DNA from: Mesorhizobium sp. CAU 1732
GTDB lineage: Bacteria > Pseudomonadota > Alphaproteobacteria > Rhizobiales > Rhizobiaceae
Direction of reading: 5' to 3'
NCBI RefSeq assembly: GCF_039888675.1
Contig: NZ_JBDQQR010000001.1
Coordinates: forward strand, 3,286,001-3,350,000
DNA length: 64,000 nt
Shown here one piece after another: positions 46,453 to 55,753 of this stretch. The notes under the pieces were generated by a model that was given only the letters and a program-made list of their open reading frames with translations, did no database searches and was not told where the DNA came from. Each line of letters starts with the position of its first letter. Position 1 is the first letter of the stretch. The translations under genes were made by a program, and so were the position numbers.

Positions 46453-48219
46453 ATGACGACGTTTTATCAGTTCGAGAATTCGATCGGTACCGGTGTTCGC
46501 TTCACCTTCGCCAACACAGGCGATGAATATCAGGTGCTCGGAGGTGTCAGGGTCGAGTCGACAGACGACTTTGCGATTGCGGGAGCCTTGGGAAATCAAT
46601 CGGTCAGGGTCGATGGGACCGTGGTCGCGGCCGAGTCCGCCATCGTACTTCAAGGCGCCAACAATCACGTCACGATCGGCTCCAGCGGCATCGTGACATC
46701 CAATGAACCGATCAGCGGAAATACCGCCATTTTCCTGACCGGCGGCAATTCTTCGGTTTTGAACGAAGGGCAGGTCAACGCGGCAAGCGCGATCGGCATC
46801 CTGTTGCAAGGTGGAGACAACGAAGTCCTCAATCGCGGTTCGATAACGGCTGCAAGCGGAGCGTTTCTCGGCCTGTTCGGCAGTGTGGGCGATACGCTGT
46901 TCAACGAGGGCAGCATCTCGGCAAATGCCGCAGGCGATGCAAATGCCGACTTCCGCTACAACAACGGCGTCTTCACCGAGGGCGACCGCACCGTCATCGT
47001 GAACACTGTGAGCGGAGCGATATCGGCAATCTCGAGCCAGGGCGCGGGCATTGCGATCGGCACCGCCGGGGGCGACGGCTCCTGGGTCGAAAATCGCGGC
47101 CTCGTGACGTCGCAGCAATGGTTCGGCGTCGATTTCGCGAACATGGATGACGGCGATACCGCGCGGCTCGTGAACCACGGCACGATCACCGGCCTTGCCG
47201 GTGCGTTCCGGGGCAACGCCACCGCCGAGATGATCGTCAACCGCGGCGTGATGAACGGCGACGTTCTGCTGGGCAATGGAAACGACACGTTCGATGGGAC
47301 CGGCGGAACGGTCAACGGCACGGTGCTCGGGGGACTTGGAAACGACACCTACCGCATCTCGAGCTCCGCGATCGTGATTGCCGAACTTGCGGCCGAGGGC
47401 ACGGACAGCGTGATCAGCACGGCGACGTACACGCTTGGCGCGAATATCGAGAACCTTACCCTTGCCGGCAACGGCGATATCAATGCCACGGGCAATGCCA
47501 GCGCCAACACGATCATCGGCAATGGCGGGAACAATCTCATCAATGGCGGCGCAGGCGACGACGTGATGTACGGTGGCGGCGGGAACGACATTTTCGTCGT
47601 CGCCACGGTGGCGGACCAGACGATCGAGGGATTGAACCAGGGTACGGACACGGTTCGCGCCTATATCAACTGGACCCTTGGCACGAATGTCGAGCGCCTG
47701 GAATTGCTGGGTTCGGCCGCCAATGGCACGGGCAACGCGCTCGCCAACACGCTCGTCGGCAACGGTCTCGCCAACATCTTGAATGGCGGAGACGGAAACG
47801 ATTACATCAGCGCAAGTGCGGGCAACGATACGCTCAACGGCGGCAACCAGAACGACACGCTGGTGGGCGGTGCGGGCGCCGACATCATGAACGGAGGGGC
47901 CGGCAACGATACCTTTCTGTACCTCGCGCTATCGGACACCCCCGTCGGGGTCGCCACGCGCGACACGATCAACGCCTTCGTCCATGGCGAGGACAAGATC
48001 AACCTGGCGGCGATCGACGCCAATGCGAGCGCCGCCGGCGATCAGGCGTTCAGTTTCATCGGCACGGGAAACTTCACCGGCGTCGCCGGCCAGTTGCGCT
48101 ACGCGGCGTTCGGCAACACATGCCTTGTCACCGGCGACGTGAACGGCGACAGCGTGGCGGATTTCCAGATCGCGGTGAACAACACCAACTTCATGGCCGG
48201 CACGGATTTCATCACCTGA
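46453..48219 (+). CDS. RTX (hemolysin-type calcium-binding) surface protein
   Basis: Secreted protein of 588 residues without a classical signal peptide, as for type I secretion substrates. Residues about 30-270 form a beta-helix-like series of N-x-G-x-I/V repeats (VLNEGQVNAAS, VLNRGSITAAS, LFNEGSISANA, LVNHGTITGLA). RTX nonapeptides GGAGDDVMYGGGGNDIF lie near 365-381 and GGDGNDYISAS...GGAGNDTF near 450-490. The end is a M10-serralysin-C-like domain finishing NFMAGTDFIT. No protease HExxH is seen. Start ATG 46453; an upstream TTG is weaker. Paralogue at 61343-62719. Confidence 0.85.
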   Translation: MTTFYQFENSIGTGVRFTFANTGDEYQVLGGVRVESTDDFAIAGALGNQSVRVDGTVVAAESAIVLQGANNHVTIGSSGIVTSNEPISGNTAIFLTGGNSSVLNEGQVNAASAIGILLQGGDNEVLNRGSITAASGAFLGLFGSVGDTLFNEGSISANAAGDANADFRYNNGVFTEGDRTVIVNTVSGAISAISSQGAGIAIGTAGGDGSWVENRGLVTSQQWFGVDFANMDDGDTARLVNHGTITGLAGAFRGNATAEMIVNRGVMNGDVLLGNGNDTFDGTGGTVNGTVLGGLGNDTYRISSSAIVIAELAAEGTDSVISTATYTLGANIENLTLAGNGDINATGNASANTIIGNGGNNLINGGAGDDVMYGGGGNDIFVVATVADQTIEGLNQGTDTVRAYINWTLGTNVERLELLGSAANGTGNALANTLVGNGLANILNGGDGNDYISASAGNDTLNGGNQNDTLVGGAGADIMNGGAGNDTFLYLALSDTPVGVATRDTINAFVHGEDKINLAAIDANASAAGDQAFSFIGTGNFTGVAGQLRYAAFGNTCLVTGDVNGDSVADFQIAVNNTNFMAGTDFIT

Positions 48220-48233
48220 ACCGGAGAAGTGGC

Positions 48234-48259
48234 CCGGTCTGCCCAGAACGGCAGACCGG
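48234..48259. terminator. hairpin between convergent RTX and ABC permease genes
   Basis: CCGGTCTGCC-CAGAAC-GGCAGACCGG is a perfect ten-base stem 14 bases after the RTX stop and 11 bases before the permease stop on the other strand. It lacks T runs, so it may act as a transcript-stabilising end or Rho-assisted stop for both transcripts. Confidence 0.6.
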
Positions 48260-48270
48260 CGCTCACTCAG

Positions 48271-49053
48271 CTATGTGTTCGCCATCTGGCTGCGATGGGC
48301 CCAGCCGGTCATGCGCATTTCGATCCACGCCATGATGGCGTACATGATGATGCCCTCGATCGCCAGCATCACGAGGCCGGCGAACACCAGCGGCACGTTG
48401 AACTGGGATTGCGCGGCGAGCATCATATGGCCGAGGCCGGAATTGGCCGCCACCGTCTCGGCGATCACCGACCCGACGAAAGCCAGCGTGATCGCGATCT
48501 TCAGCGAGCCGAAGAAGTAGGGCATGGAGCGCGGGATGCCGACCTTCAGCATGATATCCATCTTCTTCGCGCCCAGCGCCCGCAGCACGTCCTCCATCTC
48601 GGGCTCGATGGTCGCGAGGCCGGTCGCGACGTTCACCACGATCGGGAAGAACGCGATCAGAAACGCCGTCAGGACGGCCGGCACGGTGCCGATGCCGAAC
48701 CAGATGACGAGGATCGGGACGAGCGCCACCTTCGGGATGGCGTTGAACCCGACCATCAGCGGATAGAGCCCGGCATAAATGAAGCGCGACCAGCCGACGA
48801 GGATGCCGAGCGCCAGCCCGCCGATCACGGCGAGCAGGAAGCCCAGCGTCGTGGTGTAGAGCGTCTGGAGCGAGTTCTTCCAGATCGCAGGCCAGAACTG
48901 GATGATCGCTTCCACAATGCGCGTCGGGGCCGGCAGCAGGTATTGCGGCAGCGCGAAGATGCGCACCACGCCTTCCCACACGATGAACAGCGCGATCGTA
49001 TAGAGCCACGGTGCGGCTTTCACCCAGTCGAAACCCTTCGATGGCGCGCTCAT
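48271..49053 (-). CDS. ABC transporter permease (SsuC/TauC/ThiX type)
   Basis: Inner-membrane subunit of 260 residues, about six helices. The cytoplasmic coupling loop is MVGFNAIPKVALVPILVIWFG (about 100-120) and the EAA-like loop LRALGAKKMDIMLKVGIPRSMPYF near 158-181 (AxG...I.LP-like) contacts the ATPase. It starts within the ATPase stop (four-base overlap). Together with the two upstream genes it makes a complete NMT1/ThiY-type importer. Confidence 0.9.
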   Translation of the reverse strand: MSAPSKGFDWVKAAPWLYTIALFIVWEGVVRIFALPQYLLPAPTRIVEAIIQFWPAIWKNSLQTLYTTTLGFLLAVIGGLALGILVGWSRFIYAGLYPLMVGFNAIPKVALVPILVIWFGIGTVPAVLTAFLIAFFPIVVNVATGLATIEPEMEDVLRALGAKKMDIMLKVGIPRSMPYFFGSLKIAITLAFVGSVIAETVAANSGLGHMMLAAQSQFNVPLVFAGLVMLAIEGIIMYAIMAWIEMRMTGWAHRSQMANT

Positions 49054-49841
49054 GCGGCCCTCCTGGCGTCTGCGATGTTGCCGCGCAGCTCGTGAACGAT
49101 GTCGTTGAAATCCGCCTGATAGAGAATCTCGAGGTCGCGTGGTCGGGCGAACGGCACGCGCTGGTCCTTGGTGATCCGGCCGGGCCTTGCGCTCATGACC
49201 AGGATGCGATCGGCAAGGAAGGTCGCTTCACGCAGATCGTGCGTCACAAGCACGATCGTCACGCCTTGCGCGGCGTGCAGGTCGCGGATGACGCACCACA
49301 ACTCCTCCCGGGTAAAACTGTCGAGCGCGCCGAAAGGCTCGTCGAGCATCAGTAGCTCCGGCTCGTGGATGAGCGCGCGGCAGAGGTTGGCGCGCTGCTG
49401 CATGCCGCCGGACAACTGCCAGGGAAATTTGCTGCCGAAACCCTTGAGACCCACCGTTTCCAGAAGCAGCTCGGCCTTGGCGACATACTCCGCCTTGTTG
49501 CGGCGCAGGCGGTGGCGATGCCGTTCGACCACTTCGAGCGGCAGGAGAATGTTGTCGAGCGTCGTGCGCCACGGCAGCATCGTCGGGTTCTGGAACGCCA
49601 TGCCGACGATGCTGACAGGTTTCGTGACCGTGTCGCCCGCCACGACGACGCTGCCCTTTTGTGGAATGTAAAGACCGGTGACCAGCTTCATCAGGGTGGA
49701 CTTGCCACAGCCCGACGGCCCGACAACGGCGGCGAACTCGCCCTTGGCGACATCGAGGGTCAGCCCCTCGACGGCCAGCGTGCCCTCGGCCCCGCCATAC
49801 CGCATGTCGACGTCCCGAATGGCGACGAGTGGCTCTGCCAT
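49050..49841 (-). CDS. ABC transporter ATPase (SsuB/TauB/ThiZ type)
   Basis: Nucleotide-binding subunit of 263 residues with complete motifs: Walker A GPSGCGKST (about 40-48), Q-loop AFQNPTMLPW (about 85-94), signature LSGGMQQRANLCRAL, Walker B LLMLDEPFGALD, and switch His in VTHDLREA. The family is that of nitrate/sulfonate/taurine and ThiXYZ importers. It follows the binding-protein gene after a GC-rich hairpin, so lower expression than the binding protein is expected. Confidence 0.93.
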   Translation of the reverse strand: MAEPLVAIRDVDMRYGGAEGTLAVEGLTLDVAKGEFAAVVGPSGCGKSTLMKLVTGLYIPQKGSVVVAGDTVTKPVSIVGMAFQNPTMLPWRTTLDNILLPLEVVERHRHRLRRNKAEYVAKAELLLETVGLKGFGSKFPWQLSGGMQQRANLCRALIHEPELLMLDEPFGALDSFTREELWCVIRDLHAAQGVTIVLVTHDLREATFLADRILVMSARPGRITKDQRVPFARPRDLEILYQADFNDIVHELRGNIADARRAA

Positions 49842-49869
49842 GTTTTATCCCCCTGTACCCGACATAATT

Positions 49870-49902
49870 GCGGGGGCCGGCGGTTCCCGACGCCGGCCCC
49901 CG
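49870..49902. other. GC-rich stem-loop between binding-protein and ATPase genes
   Basis: GCGGGGGCCGGCG-TTCCCGA-like loop-CGCCGGCCCCCGC forms a thirteen-base stem without a T run. Its place right after a solute-binding-protein gene is typical for hairpins that protect the upstream mRNA and reduce read-through. Confidence 0.65.
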
Positions 49903-49921
49903 CGTCCCCTCTTCTGGGAGG

Positions 49922-50959
49922 TTATGGAAGCATCCGCTCTTCCTTCGGTGGAAGGAACGAGGCGTCGAAGATGTCGGCAGCTCCGACCGCGCCCTTGAGG
50001 CCCATCGAAACCTTCAGATACTCGATCGACTGCGTGAGCTTGCCTTCGTCGATCCCGCCGAAACCGTTTTCGATCACGTAGGGCGTCTTGATGTTCATCG
50101 CGTTCGCCATTTCGAGCCGCTCGACCTCGATCTCCTTGGTCAGCACCTCGTTGCGCTTCATGACGGCGGCAGCGCCGGCCTCGGGATCGGCGACGGCATC
50201 GGCAAAGCCCTTGGCGAGCGCCTTGAGGAAGCCCTTCACCGCATCCGGATTTTCAGCCGCGAAGTCCGTATTGACGAGGATCGAGTTGCCGTAGAGATCA
50301 AGGCCGTTCTCGGCCATCAGGATCGTCGAGATGTCGTCGGCGGGCACGCCTTGCGCCTTCAGGTTCAGCACCGAGGAAAAGGCGAAGCCGAAGATGCCGT
50401 CGACCTGGCCCTGCGCCAGCATCGGCTCGCGCACGGGGAAGCCGACGCTTTCGATGGTGACCTTGCTTTCATCGATGTCGGCTGCCTGAACGAAAGCCTT
50501 CCACTGCGCGAATGCGCCATCGGGCGGCGGCGCGCCGAGCTTCCTGCCTTCGACCGACTTCGGATCTTCCGTGACGCCGAGCGACTTGCGGCCGATGATC
50601 GAGAATGGCGGGCGCTCGTACACGACCATCACCGCCTTGATCTTCTGCGACGGATCCTCGTCCAGGAACTTGATCAGCGAGTTGATGTCGCCAAAACCCA
50701 TCTGGTAGGCGCCGGTCGCGACGCGCGGGATCGCCTCGACGGAACCATTGCCCGAATCGATCGTGACGTTGAGCCCCTCGGCCTCGAAGTGGCCGTTGTC
50801 CATGGCCAGGAAGAAGCCGGCCGCCGGCCCCTCGAACTTCCAGTCCAGCGTGAACTTGATGTCCGTCGTCTGAGCGGCGGCTGGCATCGAGAAGCCGGCA
50901 AACATCGTACCGGCAAAGAGCGCGGCTGCTGCCGTCGAAAACGCCCTGCGAGAAATCAT
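49922..50959 (-). CDS. NMT1/ThiY-type solute-binding protein
   Basis: Periplasmic binding protein of 345 residues with a twin-arginine-like or Sec signal MISRRAFSTAAAALFAGTMF ending AAAQ (RR at 4-5). The mature start IKFTLDWKFEGPAAGFFLAMDNGHFEAEGLNV shows the NMT1/THI5 fold (about 34-65). Homologues carry thiamine pyrimidine precursors, riboflavin or sulfonates. No TPP riboswitch motif (CTGAGA with ACCTGA) was found upstream, which weighs against thiamine control. First gene of the three-gene operon. The frame is open to 51034, but ATG 50959 opens the signal. Confidence 0.85.
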   Translation of the reverse strand: MISRRAFSTAAAALFAGTMFAGFSMPAAAQTTDIKFTLDWKFEGPAAGFFLAMDNGHFEAEGLNVTIDSGNGSVEAIPRVATGAYQMGFGDINSLIKFLDEDPSQKIKAVMVVYERPPFSIIGRKSLGVTEDPKSVEGRKLGAPPPDGAFAQWKAFVQAADIDESKVTIESVGFPVREPMLAQGQVDGIFGFAFSSVLNLKAQGVPADDISTILMAENGLDLYGNSILVNTDFAAENPDAVKGFLKALAKGFADAVADPEAGAAAVMKRNEVLTKEIEVERLEMANAMNIKTPYVIENGFGGIDEGKLTQSIEYLKVSMGLKGAVGAADIFDASFLPPKEERMLP

Positions 50960-51172
50960 GAAAACACTCCCAACCCATTGTTGCGCGCCGCAATCAAACC
51001 GGCTCGAAAAGAGCATTGCAAGCGCAATCTGCACAAGTCTTCAGCAAATTTGTGCGCTGCACACCCTACCAGCACTCTGCCTGTTCCATGCTCGCGCCAA
51101 GCCGAAAGAACAGGCAGCGGCTTGACCGGAACTCCGGCACCCCTCACCTTCCCTAGCTCAAGGGGAGCGTCC

Positions 51173-52099
51173 ATGCCATTCGACAAACAGGTTATCGTCA
51201 ACTCGCCCACAGGCGCGTCCATCAACCTGTTCGTGCGCGAGCCGTCCGGCCCCCGCGCGGTCGTCCAGATCAATCACGGCCTCGCCGAGCATGCCGCGCG
51301 CTACGAACGCTTCGCCGACTATCTCGCCGCGCGTGACTATGCGACCTATGTTCACGATCATCGCGGCCACGGACACACGAAGGCTGAGGATGCGCCGCAG
51401 GGTTCGTTCGGCAAGGAACCGGCGCGCGAAACGGTGATCGCCGACGTTCTCGCCGTCCACGACACGATCGCGGCAGACCATCCGGGTGTGCCGGTGATCG
51501 TCTTCGGTCATTCGATGGGTGCGTTGATCGCCCTCAATTTCGTGCTTGTGCATTCCGATCGCATCGCCGCCGCCGCCGTCTGGAACGGGAATTTCTCGGC
51601 CGGTCTGCTCGGACGGGCGGCTCAGGCGGTGCTGGCGTGGGAGCGTTTTCGGCTCGGCTCGGACGTTCCCTCCCGTATCCTGCCGAAACTCACCTTCGAC
51701 GCGTGGGCGAAGCAGGTCACGGACGGGCGTACGTCGTTCGACTGGCTGTCGCGCGACCATGCCGAGGTGGATGCCTATGTTGCCGACCCGCTCTGCGGCT
51801 GGAGCGCTTCGGTCGGCATGTGGCGCACGGTGTTCGATTTCGTCTTCCTCGGCGCCGACAATGCCAACTTTGCAGATGTGCGCCGCGACCTGCCCGTCAA
51901 TCTCGTCGGGGGCGCGGCCGATCCCGAATCGAATTTCGGCAAGACCGTCACGGAACTTGAAAGCCGCATGCGGGCGATGGGCTTTTCGAATCTCGTTTCA
52001 ACGATTTATCCGGATGTCCGCCACGAATCCCTCAACGAGTTGAATCGCGATCTCATCATGAAGGACTTCGCCGATTGGGCGGATCGCCAGCCTTTTTGA
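51173..52099 (+). CDS. alpha/beta hydrolase (monoglyceride-lipase-like, Hydrolase_4)
   Basis: Serine hydrolase of 308 residues. Oxyanion-side block NHGLAEHAARYERFADYLAA near 34-53 and the HDHRGHGHT strand near 61-69 are typical of lysophospholipase/monoglyceride lipases; the nucleophile Ser is in FGHSMGALIA (about 111-120, Ser114). The catalytic Asp is probably in GGAADPES near 246-253 and the His in PDVRHESLNE near 280-289. AGGGGAGC precedes the ATG. A long open frame upstream on the same strand is antisense to the binding protein and not coding. Natural ester substrate unknown. Confidence 0.85.
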   Translation: MPFDKQVIVNSPTGASINLFVREPSGPRAVVQINHGLAEHAARYERFADYLAARDYATYVHDHRGHGHTKAEDAPQGSFGKEPARETVIADVLAVHDTIAADHPGVPVIVFGHSMGALIALNFVLVHSDRIAAAAVWNGNFSAGLLGRAAQAVLAWERFRLGSDVPSRILPKLTFDAWAKQVTDGRTSFDWLSRDHAEVDAYVADPLCGWSASVGMWRTVFDFVFLGADNANFADVRRDLPVNLVGGAADPESNFGKTVTELESRMRAMGFSNLVSTIYPDVRHESLNELNRDLIMKDFADWADRQPF

Positions 52100-52204
52100 G
52101 CCGCATCTATGCGTGACTCTCATGATCCTATCAGGATTGGTCCTTTAACGCCCGCGCGGCAATCTGCTAAGCACGGCTCGACCCAATGAACGACAGGTTT
52201 CGAC

Positions 52205-53401
52205 ATGGCTGATGCGCCGCTGAAAGGCATTCGCGTTATCGAACTCGCCCGCATCCTCGCCGGCCCGTGGGGAGGACAGGTCCTTGCCGACCTCGGCGCG
52301 GATGTCATCAAGATCGAAAACCCCGATGGCGGCGACGACACCCGCAAATGGGGGCCTCCCTTCATCATGAGCCATGACGGCGACAACCTCTCCGCCGCCT
52401 ATTACCATTCGACCAATCGCGGCAAGCGCTCGATCGCGCTCGATTTCTCCACCCCGGAAGGCGCGGAAGCGGTGCGCAAGCTGGTCGCAACCGCGGATGT
52501 CATGATCGAGAATTTCAAGGTCGGAGGCCTGAAGAAATACGGGCTCGACTATGAAAGCCTGCGCAAGATCAATCCCCGCCTCGTCTACTGCTCCATCACC
52601 GGCTTCGGGCAGGACGGCCCCTATGCACCGCGCGCGGGCTACGACTTCATCATCCAGGGCATCGGCGGGCTGATGTCGATCACCGGCGAACCGGGCGGCG
52701 AGCCGCAAAAGGTCGGCGTTGCCGTCTCCGATATTTTCACGGGCCTCTATTCCGTCATCGCCATCCAGGCAGCTTTGCGTCACGCGGAAGCGACCGGCGA
52801 GGGCCAGCATATCGACATGGCGCTCCTCGACACGCAGGTTTCGATCCTGGGCAATCAGAACCTGAATTATCTGGCTTCCGGCAAGCCGCCGATCCGGATG
52901 GGCAATGCCCACATGAACATTGCGCCCTATGAGGTTTTGCCCGTCAAGGACGGGTTCTTCATCCTCGCGGTCGGCAATGACGGCCAGTTCCAGCGTTTCT
53001 GCAAGGTGGTCGGCCTCGACCATCTGCCGAGCGATCCGGACTTCGCCACCAACCCGGCGCGGGTGAACAACCGCGTAGGGCTGCGCGAGGTGCTGGTCGC
53101 GACCCTTGCCGGATGGGAGCGCGAAAAACTGCTGCCGCTGCTCGACGTGGCCGCCGTGCCGGCAAGCCCGATCAACGACATCGCGCAGATGTTCGCAGAC
53201 CCCCAAGTCGTGGCACGCGGCATGCGCATGGATATCGACGACGGCATGGGCAACGCCCTGCCCTCCGTCCGCGCCCCCATGGTGATGAGCGGCACGCCGC
53301 TGACATACGATCGCCCGTCGCCGCGACTGGGACAGCATACGGACGAGATCATGGCGGAACTCGACGCGGTAGCTAGCGCGAGGAACGAGGCGGCATCATG
53401 A
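52205..53401 (+). CDS. family III CoA-transferase (CaiB/BaiF)
   Basis: CoA-transferase of 398 residues. Opens with LKGIRVIELARILAGPWGGQVLADLGADVIKIE (residues 5-37, quoted in part for identity: ARILAGPWGG), the classical CaiB/BaiF N-terminus, then a catalytic Asp in the region around GEGQHIDMALLDTQ (about 198-211). Family enzymes swap CoA between acids such as succinate, oxalate, carnitine or mesaconate derivatives. The stop overlaps the LysE-type exporter start by four bases and a ThDP enzyme follows, so it belongs to an operon. It does not resemble a complete oxalate pair, as the ThDP enzyme is not oxalyl-CoA decarboxylase-like. Confidence 0.9.
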   Translation: MADAPLKGIRVIELARILAGPWGGQVLADLGADVIKIENPDGGDDTRKWGPPFIMSHDGDNLSAAYYHSTNRGKRSIALDFSTPEGAEAVRKLVATADVMIENFKVGGLKKYGLDYESLRKINPRLVYCSITGFGQDGPYAPRAGYDFIIQGIGGLMSITGEPGGEPQKVGVAVSDIFTGLYSVIAIQAALRHAEATGEGQHIDMALLDTQVSILGNQNLNYLASGKPPIRMGNAHMNIAPYEVLPVKDGFFILAVGNDGQFQRFCKVVGLDHLPSDPDFATNPARVNNRVGLREVLVATLAGWEREKLLPLLDVAAVPASPINDIAQMFADPQVVARGMRMDIDDGMGNALPSVRAPMVMSGTPLTYDRPSPRLGQHTDEIMAELDAVASARNEAAS

Positions 53402-54030
53402 ACGAGCTGACCATCGCCGCCTTCGCGCTCGTCGCCTTCATCGGCATCGCCACGCCAGGGCCGACCGTGCTTCTGGCGCTCACCAACGGCTCGCGCTTCG
53501 GGATGCGTCGCTCGGCGTGGGGAATGCTCGGCGCGGTGCTGTCGGATTTCGTGCTGATCGGCGCCGTGGCGCTCGGTCTCGGCGCGCTGCTTGCCGCGTC
53601 GGAGTTCTGGTTCACCGTGGTAAAATGGGCGGGCGCCGCCTACCTCGCCTTTCTCGGTTTCCAGATGCTGCGCTCGCAAGGCAGCATCGATCTTGCCGCG
53701 CAGAAGACCGCGACCGGCCACGGCTCGGCGCGCTCCATCTTCATGAAGAGCTTTCTGGTCGCCGTGACCAATCCCAAGGGATATCTGTTCTTCTCGGCCT
53801 TCCTGCCTCAGTTCATCACGCCCGGCGAACCGCAATTCGTCCAGTATGCAGTTCTGGCCACAGTGTTCGCCTCGATCGACGCGATCGTGATGGCGGGCTA
53901 CGCACTGATCGGCTCGCGCGCCGTGCGCATCCTGACCCGCAACGGAGCGATGTGGCTCGACCGGCTTTGCGGCGGCGCGCTGATCGCGCTCGCCGGCTCG
54001 CTGGCGCTCTACCGTCGCGCTGCAAACTAG
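53398..54030 (+). CDS. LysE/RhtB-type amino-acid exporter
   Basis: Six-helix exporter of 210 residues. The first helix ends in FIGIATPGPTVLLALTNGSRFG (about 15-36), containing the PGP motif of the family, followed by SAWGMLGAVLSDFVLIG, and later MKSFLVAVTNPKGYLFFSAFLPQFI near 121-145 (conserved NPK). Coupled to the CoA-transferase through ATGA and 19 bases upstream of the ThDP enzyme. It may export a product or a metabolite linked with that pathway. Confidence 0.9.
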   Translation: MNELTIAAFALVAFIGIATPGPTVLLALTNGSRFGMRRSAWGMLGAVLSDFVLIGAVALGLGALLAASEFWFTVVKWAGAAYLAFLGFQMLRSQGSIDLAAQKTATGHGSARSIFMKSFLVAVTNPKGYLFFSAFLPQFITPGEPQFVQYAVLATVFASIDAIVMAGYALIGSRAVRILTRNGAMWLDRLCGGALIALAGSLALYRRAAN

Positions 54031-54049
54031 ACCTGATAGGAAGCGAACA

Positions 54050-55699
54050 ATGAAAACAGGCGGACAACTGATCGTCGATGCGCTGGAAGCCAACGGCGTC
54101 GAGCGCATTTATTCCGTGCCGGGCGAGAGCTATCTGGCCGTCCTCGACGCGCTGCACGATTCCAGCATCGAGAACGTCGTCTGCCGCCAGGAAGGCGGCG
54201 CGGCGATGATGGCCGATTGCGAGGGCCGGCTGACTGGAAAGCCCGGCATCTGTTTCGTCACACGCGGCCCAGGCGCGACGAACGCCTCGGCCGGCGTCCA
54301 TATCGCACAGCAGGATTCGAACCCGATGATCATCTTCATCGGGCAGGTGGCGCGCGGCATCAAGGAACGCGAGGCGTTCCAGGAAGTCGACTACAAGGCG
54401 TTCTACGGATCGATGGCGAAGTGGGTGGTCGAGATCGAGGATGCCGCTCGGGTGCCCGAGCTCGTCACCCGCGCCTTCGCTGTCGCCACCTCAGGCCGCC
54501 CCGGCCCGGTCGTGATCGCATTGCCGGAAGACATGCTGACCGACGAGGTCGAGGCCCCGAAGCCCCGGCCCTTCACGCCGGTTGAGACGCGGCCGGGACA
54601 GCCGGAAATGGAGCGGCTGGTTGAACTGCTGAACGGCGCAAAGCGCCCGTTCCTCGTACTTGGCGGCACCCGCTGGACCGAAGAGGCGGTAAAGCAGATC
54701 TGTGCCGGCATCAGTCGGTGGAAGCTGCCAGTCGGCTGTTCCTTCCGCCGCCAGACGCTGTGCGACCAGTTGCACGATTGCTATGCCGGCGACATCGGCA
54801 TCGGCGCGAATCCGAAGCTGTCGAGCTACATCAAGGACAGCGATCTGGTCATCCTCGTCGGCTGCCGCTTCGGCGAAATGCCGTCGGCCGACTATACGCT
54901 GCTGAAAAGCCCCTACCCGGACCAGACGCTGGTCCATATCTTCCCCGACCCGGAAGAACTCGGCCGCGTCTACCGGCCGGATCTCGCGATCAATGCGTCC
55001 AACACGGCTTTCGCTGAGGCCTTCGCTCAGACGGCGCCTAAAGACACGCCAAGCTGGGCAAGCCAGACGGAAGACCTGCACAAGAGCTATCTGGAATGGT
55101 CGACGCCTCCGCAGGACGGGCCGGGCGACGTCAAGATGGGTCGCGTCATGTCCTGGCTGGAGGAAAACCTGCCCGAGGACGCCATCATCGCCAACGGAGC
55201 GGGCAATTTCGCGACATGGATGCATCGCTTCCACCGCTATCGCCGCTTCAACGGACAGGCAGCACCGACATCCGGCTCCATGGGCTACGGCGTGCCGGCA
55301 GGCGTCGCCGCGAAAGGCATATTCCCCCACCGCGAGGTCGTCGTCTGGGCCGGCGACGGCGACTTCCTGATGCACGGACAGGAGTTTGCAACAGCGGTGC
55401 AATATGACCGTCCCATCATCGTCGTGATCCTGAACAACGGCATTTTCGGCACGATCCGCATGCATCAGGAGCGCGACTATCCCGGCCGGGTCTCGGGCAC
55501 GACGCTGAGGAACCCCGACTTCGCCGCCTATGCCCGCGCCTTCGGCGGTCATGGCGAGACGGTCGCCACGACGGAAGAATTCGCGCCTGCCTATGAACGC
55601 GCGCGAGCGAGCGGCAAACCGTCGATCATCGAGATCAAGCTCGACCCGGAGGCAATCACCCCGACGCGGACCCTGAGCCAGATACGCGAGGGGAAATAG
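54050..55699 (+). CDS. ThDP-dependent decarboxylase/ligase (acetolactate-synthase-like)
   Basis: Three-domain ThDP enzyme of 549 residues. The PYR domain holds the activating Glu in CRQEGGAAMMADCEGR near 45-60, then FVTRGPGATNASAGVHIAQQDSNP. The cofactor PP domain shows WAGDGDFLMHGQEFATA with GDG near 434-450 and the VILNNGIFGTI Asn pair that binds Mg2+ and ThDP near 462-472. No regulatory ilvN gene is nearby and the sequence departs from both IlvB and oxalyl-CoA decarboxylase, so the substrate remains open. AGGAAG precedes the ATG. It ends the CoA-transferase/LysE operon. Confidence 0.85.
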   Translation: MKTGGQLIVDALEANGVERIYSVPGESYLAVLDALHDSSIENVVCRQEGGAAMMADCEGRLTGKPGICFVTRGPGATNASAGVHIAQQDSNPMIIFIGQVARGIKEREAFQEVDYKAFYGSMAKWVVEIEDAARVPELVTRAFAVATSGRPGPVVIALPEDMLTDEVEAPKPRPFTPVETRPGQPEMERLVELLNGAKRPFLVLGGTRWTEEAVKQICAGISRWKLPVGCSFRRQTLCDQLHDCYAGDIGIGANPKLSSYIKDSDLVILVGCRFGEMPSADYTLLKSPYPDQTLVHIFPDPEELGRVYRPDLAINASNTAFAEAFAQTAPKDTPSWASQTEDLHKSYLEWSTPPQDGPGDVKMGRVMSWLEENLPEDAIIANGAGNFATWMHRFHRYRRFNGQAAPTSGSMGYGVPAGVAAKGIFPHREVVVWAGDGDFLMHGQEFATAVQYDRPIIVVILNNGIFGTIRMHQERDYPGRVSGTTLRNPDFAAYARAFGGHGETVATTEEFAPAYERARASGKPSIIEIKLDPEAITPTRTLSQIREGK

Positions 55700-55753
55700 C
55701 TTTTGGCAACGGTCGGCGCCGTGATATCATTGAGCACTCAACGGGAGCTCGGC

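Noticed and set aside
46453..48219. Serralysin-type metalloprotease
   Set aside because: The C-terminal RTX/M10-C part fits, but no HExxH zinc motif is present in the N-terminal region of either RTX protein.
49868..51172. Long plus-strand frame running into the alpha/beta hydrolase
   Set aside because: It is antisense to the binding-protein gene; hydrolase homology and a ribosome site begin at 51173.
50960..51172. TPP riboswitch before the ThiY-type importer
   Set aside because: The conserved CTGAGA and ACCTGA elements are not found; substrate remains open.
52205..55699. Oxalate degradation (frc/oxc) operon
   Set aside because: The ThDP enzyme lacks oxalyl-CoA decarboxylase features and resembles acetolactate-synthase-type proteins.
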